Source: Nitrososphaeraceae archaeon
GTDB taxonomy: Archaea > Thermoproteota > Nitrososphaeria > Nitrososphaerales > Nitrososphaeraceae
Length of the DNA: 13,198 nucleotides
Reading direction: 5' to 3'
NCBI GenBank assembly: GCA_025937665.1
Contig: JAICQW010000034.1
Location: forward strand, 1-13,198
A program made the position numbers and the translations under genes. Positions 1 to 7,170 of this stretch are shown here, one piece after another. Position 1 is the stretch's first letter. Each line of letters starts with the position of its first letter. The notes under the pieces are model-generated. The model was not told the origin of the DNA, did not search any database, and saw nothing but the letters and a program-made list of their open reading frames with translations.

Positions 1-415
1 ACTGTTTATTAGTAACCTCTGTTTTAGCTGAGGGTTCCCTCCGCACTTCTTTGTCATAAGCGTATTTACTATAGATTGCGCGCGACATCTCCAGCGCCTG
101 GTAGTTAACATCTATACAAATAAGATTATTAGTGCAGCTGTATTCTAGGTTCCATTGCTCTGCTGGACCTGACAGGCCACTTCCAATATCTAATACATTC
201 TTTGCAGTATTAAGTTCAGCCATGTTCCCTGTAAGCGTGCATAATGCTTCCTGTGCTTGTTTAATACTCGTAGTTTCTTGAGTCCAAAAACCAAAATTGA
301 TCATATTTGTCCGACTCAAAATTCTCGCATACGACATGAATGCTTGGTATATATTAACAACGGCACGCTCATCCCGTCTGAGTAGCGATAACAGCGTATT
401 TATTGCATTTCGCAT
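1..415 (-). CDS. Class I SAM-dependent methyltransferase (3' part missing)
   Basis: The first 138 residues of a methyltransferase whose C-terminus lies beyond the window edge. A helical N-terminal region (residues 1-65) contains MINFGFW at 38-44, a motif typical of small-molecule and lipid methyltransferases. Glycine-rich motif I follows (VLDIGSGLSGPAEQW, 74-88), which binds S-adenosylmethionine in the Rossmann-like fold. An acidic strand end, LICIDVN (98-104), would contact the ribose hydroxyls. The substrate cannot be told, because the substrate-binding half is missing. The ATG at 413-415 is the first start codon after an in-frame stop. A TATA-like TTCATAAG on the minus strand (441-448) lies about 30 nt upstream, so the leader would be very short. 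The family call is firm; any narrower function (for example UbiE-like or sterol-type) would be a guess. Confidence 0.85.
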   Translation of the reverse strand, partial: MRNAINTLLSLLRRDERAVVNIYQAFMSYARILSRTNMINFGFWTQETTSIKQAQEALCTLTGNMAELNTAKNVLDIGSGLSGPAEQWNLEYSCTNNLICIDVNYQALEMSRAIYSKYAYDKEVRREPSAKTEVTNKQ

Positions 416-950
416 TACTGTTTTGCCTGTTAATAGGTTCCTTATGAATACCTTTTCATACTCAAAATATCATTTCAGTTTTAATCAAACTTTCAAATTT
501 ACTTGTAGATGTTAGGATGCAAGTTGATAAGAATTTGGTTCCAACTAAGGCTATAGGTAAATATTCAATCGAGAATTTTTCTGGTTAATCGGGGCGAGTG
601 ATAAATTTAGTCTTGTTACTGGATCCTAATACTTATTGTGGATAATCTGGAATCAAAATTTTCTTCTCTAGACCAGCGAATTCTAGTTCGTCGGCATACG
701 ATTGTATATTTATTCGGAACATTCTCGATTCGTGCTTGATACTTATCAATACTTCACCAGTGTTCTTCCAATGGTATTAGGAACAAACTGCTGATGACTA
801 GAATCCCTACCAACATTCCTATTGTACAAATGTTCGATTTTATGTATTTTAATGGTTTCATATGACTATTTCGCATGGGCACTATTACTATCATTGTGAT
901 CATTCAAGCTGAAAACTTAAACCCCATGATGATATCTTAACATCGCAGTA
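416..950. other. Long intergenic stretch, mostly without supported genes
   Basis: AT-rich DNA of over 500 bases between the minus-strand methyltransferase and the start of the plus-strand surface-protein group. No long ORF, tRNA or clear inverted repeat was seen. The only coding-like signal is a possible frameshifted small protein on the minus strand at 633-861, listed separately. The proximal part (about 420-450) carries the methyltransferase promoter. Confidence 0.5.
633..861 (-). pseudogene. Possible frameshifted small membrane-anchored protein
   Basis: Starting at the ATG at 861, a 35-codon frame encodes a basic N-terminus (MKPLKYIKSN) and one hydrophobic segment (ICTIGMLVGILVISSLFLIP), and stops with TGA at 754-756. 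Directly at that point another frame is open for about 42 codons, to TAA at 633-635. It reads like soluble protein, with TGEVLISIKHESRMF near its start and ILIPDYPQ at its end. A one-base change near 755-760 would join the two into an anchored protein of about 79 residues. No homologue is recognised and no strong promoter was seen, so chance is a real alternative. Confidence 0.25.
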
Positions 951-1130
951 ATGTGGGATGAAAATGTCAATACTGGGTTAAATCAAATTTACAATTCGAT
1001 TATTTATTTTGGTTTCTTTGACTATGCTAAAGTCTCTATTAATCTCAATTTAGCGATATTACTATGTATTACTGCATTTCAGATAATAAATCCTTTTTAT
1101 AGTACGAGGAGTTACTTGCCTAACATTTAA
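951..1130 (+). CDS. Doubtful 59-residue ORF with one hydrophobic segment
   Basis: An ATG-started frame of 59 codons with an aromatic, Asn-rich N-terminal half and a hydrophobic stretch at about residues 32-46 (LNLAILLCITAFQII). An AT-rich TATA-like element (ACTTAAAC, about 915-922) lies roughly 30 nt upstream. Its stop codon overlaps the promoter of the next gene. No family is recognised. An open frame of this length is not rare in such AT-rich DNA, so it is kept only as a candidate. Confidence 0.2.
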   Translation: MWDENVNTGLNQIYNSIIYFGFFDYAKVSINLNLAILLCITAFQIINPFYSTRSYLPNI

Positions 1131-1133
1131 AAA
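1125..1133 (+). promoter_or_regulatory. TATA box of the discoidin-domain protein
   Basis: ATTTAAAAA centred about 31 nt before the ATG at 1160. It predicts transcription starting about 4-6 nt before the start codon, as expected for a leaderless or very short-leader archaeal mRNA. Confidence 0.5.
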
Positions 1134-1159
1134 CTATAATCAACTGCCTTAATTAGTTC

Positions 1160-2665
1160 ATGAACGGATTACAAATAGGATCTTTACCGGTTCACAAGTC
1201 ATCAGTTGTTATAATTACTTTAAATCTGCTCATTTTGACCAGTTTTCTCTTTTTTTTACAAAGTTACCAAACTGCTTTCTCTCAAGCAGGAAACGATCTA
1301 GGATTCCCTACAAATACTGACAATATTACAATACCTAACTTATTTGCCTCAAACGAAAACCTGGAATCATCCCAGTCGGCTTCCGGGTTTGTAGCAAACG
1401 GAAAAATAAATACTGTTATTGACGTGCCAAATGGAAAATGGCTTGCTGCTGGCAATTGGAGCATTATTGTGAACAACGGTAATGTTACTTCCTTTGATAC
1501 TAAAATGACTTGGTACAATAGTAGCGGTACTAATGCGCACACTCACGATCTGACAAACTTCAAGTCAGTTTCTGACAATATGCAAGCGGTTCCAATGAAT
1601 TTAACCGATAAACAAAAAACTATAGAAGGATTTACAGACGTCGGGTCCAATGGCAGAACCACATGGTTTGAAGTTCCGACAACAATTACAATTAATGACG
1701 GCAAGATAATATCTATTTCTGTAGATGACAATAAGACCAACGGTCACTTCGCTGGACAGCCACTCCTAGGTATAGTTGATTCGTTTGTACCTTGTTCTGA
1801 TGTACCAGGACCCAATATGGAATTCTTACCTCCTTGTAGTCTAAACACTGGAGGTGAAGATTATCCTGTCATGACGAACGATACCGCAGCTTTTCCACCT
1901 TCAAATCAATTTATGCCTGAAGGAACTTTTCCAAGTGAAGATCCCTCACAAGGATTTCCAGGTCAGGGATTCCCAAGTGAAGATCCCTCACAAGGATTTC
2001 CAGGTCAGGGATTCCCAAGTGAAGATCCCTCACAAGGATTTCCAGGTCAGGGATTCCCAAGTGAAGATCCCTCACAAGATGGATCATCGCAGAGACAATC
2101 CCAGAGTGATGATGATGATCAAACAGATGAACAATCCAGTGAAGATGACAATCAAACAGATGAACAATCCAGTGACGATGACAATCAAACAGGAGGACAA
2201 TCGAGTACTGACAACCAAACAGAAACTGAAACGATCAACCCGAACTGCACTGAAATGGACATTGAAAATGTAACTGCCAGTGGTTTTGAAAGTGATCCCT
2301 CTGACTACCATCCTCCTGGCGATGCAATAGATGGTGATTTGACGACCTGGTGGTCTAATAATGGAAATGATCCCTGGATACAGATATCTCTTGTTGAGCC
2401 TAATCCTGTTTGTGGTGTAGCAGTTACATGGAACAAGGGAGATGAAAGGGATTATTCATTTCAAATAGAAATATCTGAGGATGGTAACAACTTTGAAAAG
2501 GTATTGGAAGGGGCCAATGATAATGAGTCGACGGAACAGGAGATTTATCCATTCGACCAAGAAGTTAACGGAAAGTACATTAAACTTACAATAACTGACA
2601 CAAGTTCAAATGATGGATGGACTAGCATACAGGAAATAGACGCGCTTGGACTTACTGAACCCTAG
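1160..2665 (+). CDS. Exported repeat protein with C-terminal F5/8 type C (discoidin) domain
   Basis: A 501-residue surface or secreted protein. Residues 14-43 form a signal peptide or N-terminal anchor ending near AFSQA. Residues 44-226 are a beta-rich domain not recognised by family; it has GKWLAAGNWSI at 92-102, HTHD at 127-130 and a possible C212-C226 disulphide. Residues 258-306 are three identical 14-residue repeats plus half a fourth (PSEDPSQGFPGQGF). Residues 317-357 are acidic 11-residue repeats with N-glycosylation sequons (DDNQTDEQSS). Residues 363-498 are an F5/8 type C domain, seen from DAIDGDLTTWWSN (388-400), WIQISL, KGDERDYSFQI and GKYIKLTIT, with C363 and C418 probably paired. 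Such domains bind glycans or phospholipids, so adhesion or anchoring to the S-layer or envelope glycans is the likely role (inference). The domain layout suggests a stalk with a binding head. Confidence 0.88.
   Translation: MNGLQIGSLPVHKSSVVIITLNLLILTSFLFFLQSYQTAFSQAGNDLGFPTNTDNITIPNLFASNENLESSQSASGFVANGKINTVIDVPNGKWLAAGNWSIIVNNGNVTSFDTKMTWYNSSGTNAHTHDLTNFKSVSDNMQAVPMNLTDKQKTIEGFTDVGSNGRTTWFEVPTTITINDGKIISISVDDNKTNGHFAGQPLLGIVDSFVPCSDVPGPNMEFLPPCSLNTGGEDYPVMTNDTAAFPPSNQFMPEGTFPSEDPSQGFPGQGFPSEDPSQGFPGQGFPSEDPSQGFPGQGFPSEDPSQDGSSQRQSQSDDDDQTDEQSSEDDNQTDEQSSDDDNQTGGQSSTDNQTETETINPNCTEMDIENVTASGFESDPSDYHPPGDAIDGDLTTWWSNNGNDPWIQISLVEPNPVCGVAVTWNKGDERDYSFQIEISEDGNNFEKVLEGANDNESTEQEIYPFDQEVNGKYIKLTITDTSSNDGWTSIQEIDALGLTEP
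1931..2077 (+). repeat. In-frame 42-bp tandem repeat, three and a half copies
   Basis: Units start at 1931, 1973, 2015 and 2057. The first three are identical over all 42 bases, including synonymous positions. The fourth matches for its first 21 bases and then diverges into the acidic region. The unit is a multiple of three, so copy-number change would lengthen or shorten the protein stalk without a frameshift. Confidence 0.92.
2108..2206 (+). repeat. Degenerate 33-bp repeat encoding acidic sequon-rich linker
   Basis: Three units of 33 bases start at 2108, 2141 and 2174. They encode eleven-residue blocks of the form (D/E)DDNQT..QSS. They are diverged from each other, unlike the 42-bp repeats just upstream, and so look older. 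Two of the three carry an NQT sequon. Confidence 0.75.
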
Positions 2666-2743
2666 TAGAAATGATATTTGTTGTTCCTTCGCCAAGACTC
2701 AATTAGCCCTGTTTCATTACCAAACAGTAAAACCACAAAATCC

Positions 2744-2750
2744 TTTTATA
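2744..2750 (+). promoter_or_regulatory. TATA box fixing a TTG start
   Basis: TTTTATA centred 26 nt upstream of the TTG at 2773. It predicts transcription starting at or next to that codon and so supports a leaderless TTG start over the ATG at 2878, which would lose the signal peptide. Confidence 0.6.
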
Positions 2751-2772
2751 CCACTCGGCAAAAAGTGAAATA

Positions 2773-4113
2773 TTGAAAAAAGCACTAATCAGCCTATTTA
2801 GTTTAGTGATATTAACATTTGTTACAGGTCTGGTTATCGAGAATATTCATGCGCTATCGAATGTACATGAAGCAACCATGACTTCTAACATTGCTAAAAA
2901 TTTTCATCCTTGGAGTATGATTACCTCATTTGCGTTACTGTACTTGGATGACATAACAATGAAAAACTCAGAGGCACAATCAAGCGATTCATTCAAGTAT
3001 ACAAGCGTTAGCTCAACCTCGGAAACTAGGACCGTACGAACTGATTTTAGCTATACTCACGGATTCAAATTTAAAAATACCTATACGAATTATTATCACG
3101 TAATCCCAGACAAATACATTCCCGACTTTATTCACGATGGAGGAGTTCTTGAATTTTCAACTGCTGGGCGGTGTGGAGGAATGGCATATGCAGCTCTAGA
3201 TTACTGGTATGCTAAACAAAGAATTCCTGGTTGGGATGTAACTCCAACTGGCGCGAGTCAACCAGGAAATCCCGCAGCTCTGCCAACTCCATCAAACGAC
3301 GCTCCTTTGTCAGAGTATATTCTACAAAGGCTTCATGACAGCCTGGACATAAGCCTCCTAGGAATACTCAAGGGCCTAGTGAGTATAGGACTGACTTTCT
3401 CACCTGCTTCATCAGTGAGTAACATGGAGGAAATACCCAGATACATCTATCTGTTCTACGGACCAACTGAGAATAAGGGTACCATTTTCGGTGAATGTAC
3501 TGCAGGTTGTTTACCAGGAGTAAGACCATTGACTGATGGAGAAGTCATCAAGGCGACAAAGATTTTGGACCAGAAGAGACCGGTTGTATTAGGGCTGGTC
3601 CATAATAGCGCAATAACAAAAAGTCATCAGGTTGTAGCATATGGATACCATTATGATAAAGCATATAATGCATACACTTTCTTCATATGGGACAACAATA
3701 AACCGGGTATGGAAATAAAGGCTTCATGGTATCCGGGTGTCCAATATGGAAAATTACACTATTGGTACCAGTATTTTGATAGTAAAAAGGGATTTGTATC
3801 GACACAATTTGATACCTATGAAAAAAACTGGAAAGGTTTCTTTGTTGAGGATTATACTCCAAAAACGCCTCCAACAATGTTTATTGATATTGATATAGAT
3901 GGTGTAGACGACTCAAGGGACAATTGTGGCAAAGCGAATCCAGATCAACTAGATACAAATGGAAACGGTGTGGGTGACGCCTGTGAAGGTGGTGACATTG
4001 ACAATGATGGGGTAGTTGATTCAATAGACAACTGTAAATGGGCTGCCAATCCCGATCAAAAAGACACAGATGGCGATGGTGTAGGTGATGCGTGCAAGGA
4101 TGTTATCCTTTAG
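2773..4113 (+). CDS. Exported papain-like cysteine-protease-fold protein with thrombospondin type-3 repeats
   Basis: A 446-residue exported protein starting at TTG. Residues 1-28 are a signal peptide (KK, then a hydrophobic core, ending near IHA). The central domain (about 90-360) has AGRCGGMAYAALDYW at 131-145, with Cys134 in a nucleophile-like context. KSHQVVAYGY (283-292) supplies His285 and FIWDNNKPG (304-312) an Asp/Asn, which is the Cys-His-Asp/Asn order of papain-like or C39-like peptidases. C242 and C246 may form a disulphide. Residues 371-442 are thrombospondin type-3 repeats (DIDGVDDSRDNC, DTNGNGVGDACEG, DTDGDGVGDAC), which bind calcium and usually form a rigid stalk or cell-surface linker. 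Peptidase activity is inferred from motif order only; a carbohydrate-active or catalytically dead relative is possible. Its neighbour upstream is another large exported multi-domain protein. Confidence 0.8.
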   Translation: MKKALISLFSLVILTFVTGLVIENIHALSNVHEATMTSNIAKNFHPWSMITSFALLYLDDITMKNSEAQSSDSFKYTSVSSTSETRTVRTDFSYTHGFKFKNTYTNYYHVIPDKYIPDFIHDGGVLEFSTAGRCGGMAYAALDYWYAKQRIPGWDVTPTGASQPGNPAALPTPSNDAPLSEYILQRLHDSLDISLLGILKGLVSIGLTFSPASSVSNMEEIPRYIYLFYGPTENKGTIFGECTAGCLPGVRPLTDGEVIKATKILDQKRPVVLGLVHNSAITKSHQVVAYGYHYDKAYNAYTFFIWDNNKPGMEIKASWYPGVQYGKLHYWYQYFDSKKGFVSTQFDTYEKNWKGFFVEDYTPKTPPTMFIDIDIDGVDDSRDNCGKANPDQLDTNGNGVGDACEGGDIDNDGVVDSIDNCKWAANPDQKDTDGDGVGDACKDVIL

Positions 4114-4294
4114 AGGACACTTTATCATGAGTCCTTGTCTACTGGGGGGCAATTCTAGTCGTTCCTTAATAAAGATTGAAAATAGTAGAATCGTATTTGC
4201 AAATTACAAGAGAAAGAAGGAAACTAATAATGTTTCTCACAACAATATAACCCGGAACAGTAGAACTTATTTTGATAGCTGTACGTACAAGAAA

Positions 4295-4302
4295 CTTAAA
4301 TA
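4295..4302 (+). promoter_or_regulatory. TATA box of the 235-residue exported protein
   Basis: CTTAAATA centred about 26 nt before the ATG at 4325, predicting a leaderless transcript. Confidence 0.5.
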
Positions 4303-4324
4303 GACGTTGATATATTGATTCGTT

Positions 4325-5032
4325 ATGAAGCCCATCATGGCAAGTAATTTGATAATTGTTGTAGCGTTGGTTACTGCGTTATATCTGAATCCAGCGCTAA
4401 TTGGCAGCTCTTTTGCAACTACAGGACCGTCAGAAGGGGTCGACGAATCTATTACAGAGATGTTTGAAGATGCTGTGGAAAACCAGACTAATGCACAAGA
4501 AAATAATAACGATTCTAGTAGCCAAGAAAACAATCAACAAGGTAATTTCTGTCTAAAAGGTACTGGGCCTGGCACTGACAATCCTTGTATTCCTTGCACT
4601 CCTACTACAAGTTCTAGTCCTGGAGAATCTGAATGTCCTGTGTTACCAGAAGGAGAGACAATGTCAAATGAGACTAAACTTCCCTCAAGGGATCCTCAAA
4701 CTACATCGAATAATCCCAAACTACCATCATCTTTGTCTAACTGGTTTAGTTCCGGGATACAAGAGCTAGAAAGAGAAAAAACAATCCCTTCAGGAACGGG
4801 CAAAGCACTACAAGCATTCCAACAAAGTAACCCCAGCGAAATGTTAAAAATTTGCAAAGCAATTTCCAAAGACCCGAGTGCTGACATAAAGTTAGCTGAC
4901 TGTAATTCATTACAGACAGGCGGTGAAAAGGCCGAAGAACTTAGATGGATAATTGCGGGCTGGACTGCTGGAAAATTAATCGAGTCGGCTGAGTCGGCTG
5001 AGGATAATAGTACTTCTGCTGATACACCCTAA
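4325..5032 (+). CDS. Exported low-complexity protein of unknown function
   Basis: 235 residues, no family recognised. Residues 8-31 are a signal peptide (LIIVVALVTALYLNPALIG, cleavage likely after SSFA). Residues 45-75 are rich in Asn, Gln, Ser and Glu. A Cys-containing patch follows with C76, C88, C91 and C104, including PCIPC at 87-91, and then a Ser/Pro/Thr-rich linker to about 138. The C-terminal part (139-222) is helical and more conserved-looking: LSNWFSSGIQELE, EMLKICKAISKD and ELRWIIAGWTAGKLIE, with C177 and C193 as a likely disulphide pair. The last residues include a short ESAESAE duplication (9-nt repeat). It follows two exported proteins on the same strand but has its own promoter, so it is not clearly in their operon. 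Confidence 0.75.
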   Translation: MKPIMASNLIIVVALVTALYLNPALIGSSFATTGPSEGVDESITEMFEDAVENQTNAQENNNDSSSQENNQQGNFCLKGTGPGTDNPCIPCTPTTSSSPGESECPVLPEGETMSNETKLPSRDPQTTSNNPKLPSSLSNWFSSGIQELEREKTIPSGTGKALQAFQQSNPSEMLKICKAISKDPSADIKLADCNSLQTGGEKAEELRWIIAGWTAGKLIESAESAEDNSTSADTP

Positions 5033-5128
5033 GACCACCATAGTTGGACATTCAAGGTCCACAAAAGCGGTCCTCTTACTGAATTTAGTTCTATACTAGG
5101 AACTGAAAAATGAGTTTGTGTTCACTTA

Positions 5129-5266
5129 TCATGACTCTTCTGGAACTTCTTCCTCCTTTTCCTTCTCGTCTTGCTCGTCCTGTACAGCGTCTTCTAGCTC
5201 ATGGGTTTCATCTTTGATTTCTTCTCTCTCTTCCTCTATAACTTCTTTTTCAGATTCGTCGCTCAT
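5129..5266 (-). CDS. 45-residue acidic microprotein
   Basis: Starts at the ATG at 5266 (MSDESEKEVIEEEREE) and ends EEVPEES at TGA 5129-5131. About half of the residues are Glu or Asp, with interspersed Lys, and there is no Cys or hydrophobic segment. A charged single helix or a disordered tail is expected. The frame is supported by a TATA-like box about 28 nt upstream. The opposite strand over the same stretch is also open but gives a Ser/Phe-rich, unlikely product. No function can be assigned; partners could be basic proteins or nucleic-acid-binding proteins (speculation). Confidence 0.6.
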   Translation of the reverse strand: MSDESEKEVIEEEREEIKDETHELEDAVQDEQDEKEKEEEVPEES

Positions 5267-5290
5267 GGTACAAGTAATAAGAATACAAGC

Positions 5291-5298
5291 TATAATAA
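5291..5298 (-). promoter_or_regulatory. TATA box of the acidic microprotein
   Basis: On the minus strand this reads TTATTATA, centred about 28 nt upstream of the ATG at 5266. Confidence 0.4.
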
Positions 5299-5391
5299 CA
5301 AAATGATTACTGTCACATTTTTTGCAGGTACCGATACCACCTTCGATGTGGCATCAAACAGTAGTGATGTAAACCTATTTAGAAGATAAAC

Positions 5392-5399
5392 CTTAAATC
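5392..5399 (+). promoter_or_regulatory. TATA box of the DUF1326 gene
   Basis: CTTAAATC centred about 33 nt upstream of the ATG at 5429, giving a leader of roughly 8 nt. An ATG at 5419 opens only a short frame ending in TAG, so 5429 is taken as the start. Confidence 0.45.
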
Positions 5400-5428
5400 T
5401 AAAAGGTCGTTTTTTACTATGAGAGAAA

Positions 5429-6049
5429 ATGACCAGTAGTAATGCTAAGGATTGGAAGGTTGAAGGTGATTATTTTGAAGGTTGCAACTGTGACTCAATT
5501 TGTCCATGCATATTTTTGCAAGACCCTGACAAAGGTTTTTGCAATGCTGTTGTAGCATGGCATATAGAAAAAGGTCACTTCCAACAAACACAACTTGATG
5601 GGCTAAACGCCGTTGGTGTTTTTGTAGCGCCTGGAAACATGTTTACAGGACCAAAGATGAAGGCTGCTTTTTACCTGGACGAACATGCAAACCAAGAACA
5701 AAATGATGCTTTATCCAAAATATTTTCTGGGCAATCCGGTGGTTTCTTTGCGGTAGCAGCTAACCTCATTGGAGAGATGGTTGGAATAAAGTCTGCCCCG
5801 ATAACATTTGGAATGGAAGGAAAACGTCGTTGGGTACGCGTGCCAGAATATATGGAATTAGAGATAGAGGCATTGAAGGGAAACGATCCCAACAAAGATA
5901 GTCTGGTAACAAATCCATCCTTCACAGTAGCTCCTGGATATGATCCTGTAATAGCGCGCTCTACCAAACATACCTATAATGATTTTGGTTTTGAGTGGGA
6001 TTCCTCAGGGAAAAATGGTTTCTATTCTCGATTTAAGTATGAGCCCTAA
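5429..6049 (+). CDS. DUF1326 domain protein
   Basis: 206 residues, matching the DUF1326 family over nearly its full length. The N-terminal signature is GDYFEGCNCDSICPC (13-27), with C19, C21, C25 and C27 and a fifth Cys at 38 (GFCNAVVAW). These suggest metal binding or redox-active thiols. The middle holds GLNAVGVFVAPGNMFTG (54-70) and the C-terminal half PITFGMEGKRRWVRVPEYMELEIEAL, both typical beta-rich family segments. There is no signal peptide, so the protein is cytoplasmic. The biochemical role of DUF1326 is not established. In many genomes it is found beside a DUF2182 membrane protein, but no such partner is visible here. It converges on the minus-strand gene ending at 6076, with only 26 bases between the two stop codons. 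Confidence 0.85.
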   Translation: MTSSNAKDWKVEGDYFEGCNCDSICPCIFLQDPDKGFCNAVVAWHIEKGHFQQTQLDGLNAVGVFVAPGNMFTGPKMKAAFYLDEHANQEQNDALSKIFSGQSGGFFAVAANLIGEMVGIKSAPITFGMEGKRRWVRVPEYMELEIEALKGNDPNKDSLVTNPSFTVAPGYDPVIARSTKHTYNDFGFEWDSSGKNGFYSRFKYEP

Positions 6050-6075
6050 ACTTCCTTGCCAAATCTAACTTGAGT

Positions 6076-6654
6076 TCAATTTTCCATGACGGTATAAGAT
6101 GTCAACTCAATTGAGTCAAGTGTTGATTGGATCTCCTTTAGCATTGAATCAAATTTTTCCTTTGGATTAAGAAATATTATTGCAAACAAGTCATCTTGTT
6201 TCTGTGTTAAAATTAACATCCCTTTAAATGGAACATCATAACCTTGAGGTATCTCACTTAAAAAATCATTTTTTGGTATTATGCCCGAGGAAGAATTCAA
6301 GAGTTTTGAAGGAGAAGAAAGGTTCAGGAAATATCTATGACCTAGGTTACTGTGACCAAATGTTACCTTATCTGAATATTCCAGTATATCTTTATATTTT
6401 AAATACCCTGTCATAAAAGGACCAACAAGGAATAATGGAATTCCCAAGTTGTCAGGAGCCTTAATTATTGCAAAGACGCTTTTTGTAGAATTTTGAAACC
6501 AAACCATTGAAGTAGAATTATTGTTAGGACTAGGTTCCCAATTGACAGGATGAGTCACTTTAATTTCGTTCTTAATCTCACCGACAGTAATGCTGGGAGC
6601 TGATAGTAACGAAAATGTCATTACTAAAGCAAGCACAATTAGAATTCTATTCAA
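6076..6654 (-). CDS. Exported PsbP/Mog1-like protein
   Basis: 192 residues beginning at TTG (6652-6654). Residues 1-25 are a signal peptide (NRILIVLALVMTFSLLSAPS). The mature part has the strand order of small PsbP/Mog1-type (DUF1795-like) alpha-beta sandwich proteins. It opens with IKVTHPVNWEPSP (31-43), continues with VFAIIKAP (60-67), and ends with GMLILTQKQDDLFAIIF (145-161) followed by the helix FDSMLKEIQSTLDSIEL (168-184). It has several N-glycosylation sequons (NNST, NST, NLSS, NSSS), as expected for an outward-facing archaeal protein. An in-frame TGA lies just upstream of the TTG. The alternative ATG at 6620 would cut away most of the signal peptide. The fold assignment is moderate and the function unknown. 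Confidence 0.7.
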   Translation of the reverse strand: MNRILIVLALVMTFSLLSAPSITVGEIKNEIKVTHPVNWEPSPNNNSTSMVWFQNSTKSVFAIIKAPDNLGIPLFLVGPFMTGYLKYKDILEYSDKVTFGHSNLGHRYFLNLSSPSKLLNSSSGIIPKNDFLSEIPQGYDVPFKGMLILTQKQDDLFAIIFLNPKEKFDSMLKEIQSTLDSIELTSYTVMEN

Positions 6655-6855
6655 TCAGTTTCACTTGATTATTATTTCCATTCGCTTTAGTGCAACCTTA
6701 AGAAAACGTCCAATAAATTATCATGAATTGCTTCTCATTTATTGAACTTATCCATGTCATAAGAATGAAACTTTCAGTAATTTTGGAGAAGCTAATTCGA
6801 CCCTTTTACACCGGGAAGCTATTCGTGCTAGAAAAATATGGTGTTAAAGTAAGGG

Positions 6856-7086
6856 CTAACCACGCTTGTAGGCCTTTGCTTCTTCTTTAGTAACACTGAA
6901 CCAGACTTTGTTTCCGTCGAATTTTACGACTTTGTCTCTTGGCAGAAAAAACTTGTCTTTATCGACAACTCCTCTTTTTGTTTCTACAAATTGTTCATTT
7001 AGATCTTGTACCTCACCTAAGTCGTAGTCGTCCAGCCCTCTTGCTTCCTTCTTTTTGATATCATCCCAGTTTATTAATTCGACCAT
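6856..7086 (-). CDS. PRC-barrel-like protein
   Basis: A 76-residue, all-beta small protein. The pattern GLDDYDLGEVQDLNEQFV (17-34), then DKFFLPRDKVVKFDGNKVWF (44-63), then a terminal VTKEEAKAYKRG fits the PRC-barrel fold. That fold occurs in RNA-processing and photosynthetic proteins and in many small stand-alone archaeal proteins of unknown role. The start is taken as the ATG at 7086 (MVELINWDD), not the ATG at 7110. The latter lies inside a TATA box (7108-7115) centred 26 nt before 7086, so an mRNA starting there could not contain it. Family call moderate, start call fairly good. Confidence 0.75.
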   Translation of the reverse strand: MVELINWDDIKKKEARGLDDYDLGEVQDLNEQFVETKRGVVDKDKFFLPRDKVVKFDGNKVWFSVTKEEAKAYKRG

Positions 7087-7107
7087 AGATATTTTATCGC
7101 AACATTT

Positions 7108-7115
7108 CATATAAG
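7108..7115 (-). promoter_or_regulatory. TATA box of the PRC-barrel-like gene
   Basis: Minus-strand CTTATATG centred about 26 nt upstream of the ATG at 7086. The ATG at 7110 is part of this element, which rules against the longer reading. Confidence 0.6.
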
Positions 7116-7170
7116 GATTGAAAGTCTGGTTTCAGATTGGTCTGATTCATGGTTATTTTGACGATATTAC

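Noticed and set aside
1935..2273. 112-codon plus-strand frame across the tandem repeats
   Set aside because: It stays open only because the 42-bp repeat length is a multiple of three, so every frame repeats. The product is a monotonous basic repeat, and the main frame has clear domains on both sides.
4085..4303. 72-codon plus-strand frame behind the cysteine-protease-like gene
   Set aside because: It overlaps the end of that gene, has no promoter, shows a non-protein-like composition and runs into the promoter of the next gene.
5118..5389. Ser/Phe-rich plus-strand frames, and a 28-codon frame at 5303-5389
   Set aside because: The Ser/Phe-rich frames are the complement of the acidic microprotein. 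The short frame at 5303 has only a weak AT-rich element upstream and no recognisable feature.
6766..6891. 41-codon plus-strand frame starting MKLSVILEKL
   Set aside because: It runs into the coding end of the PRC-barrel-like gene on the other strand and has no recognisable family or clear promoter.
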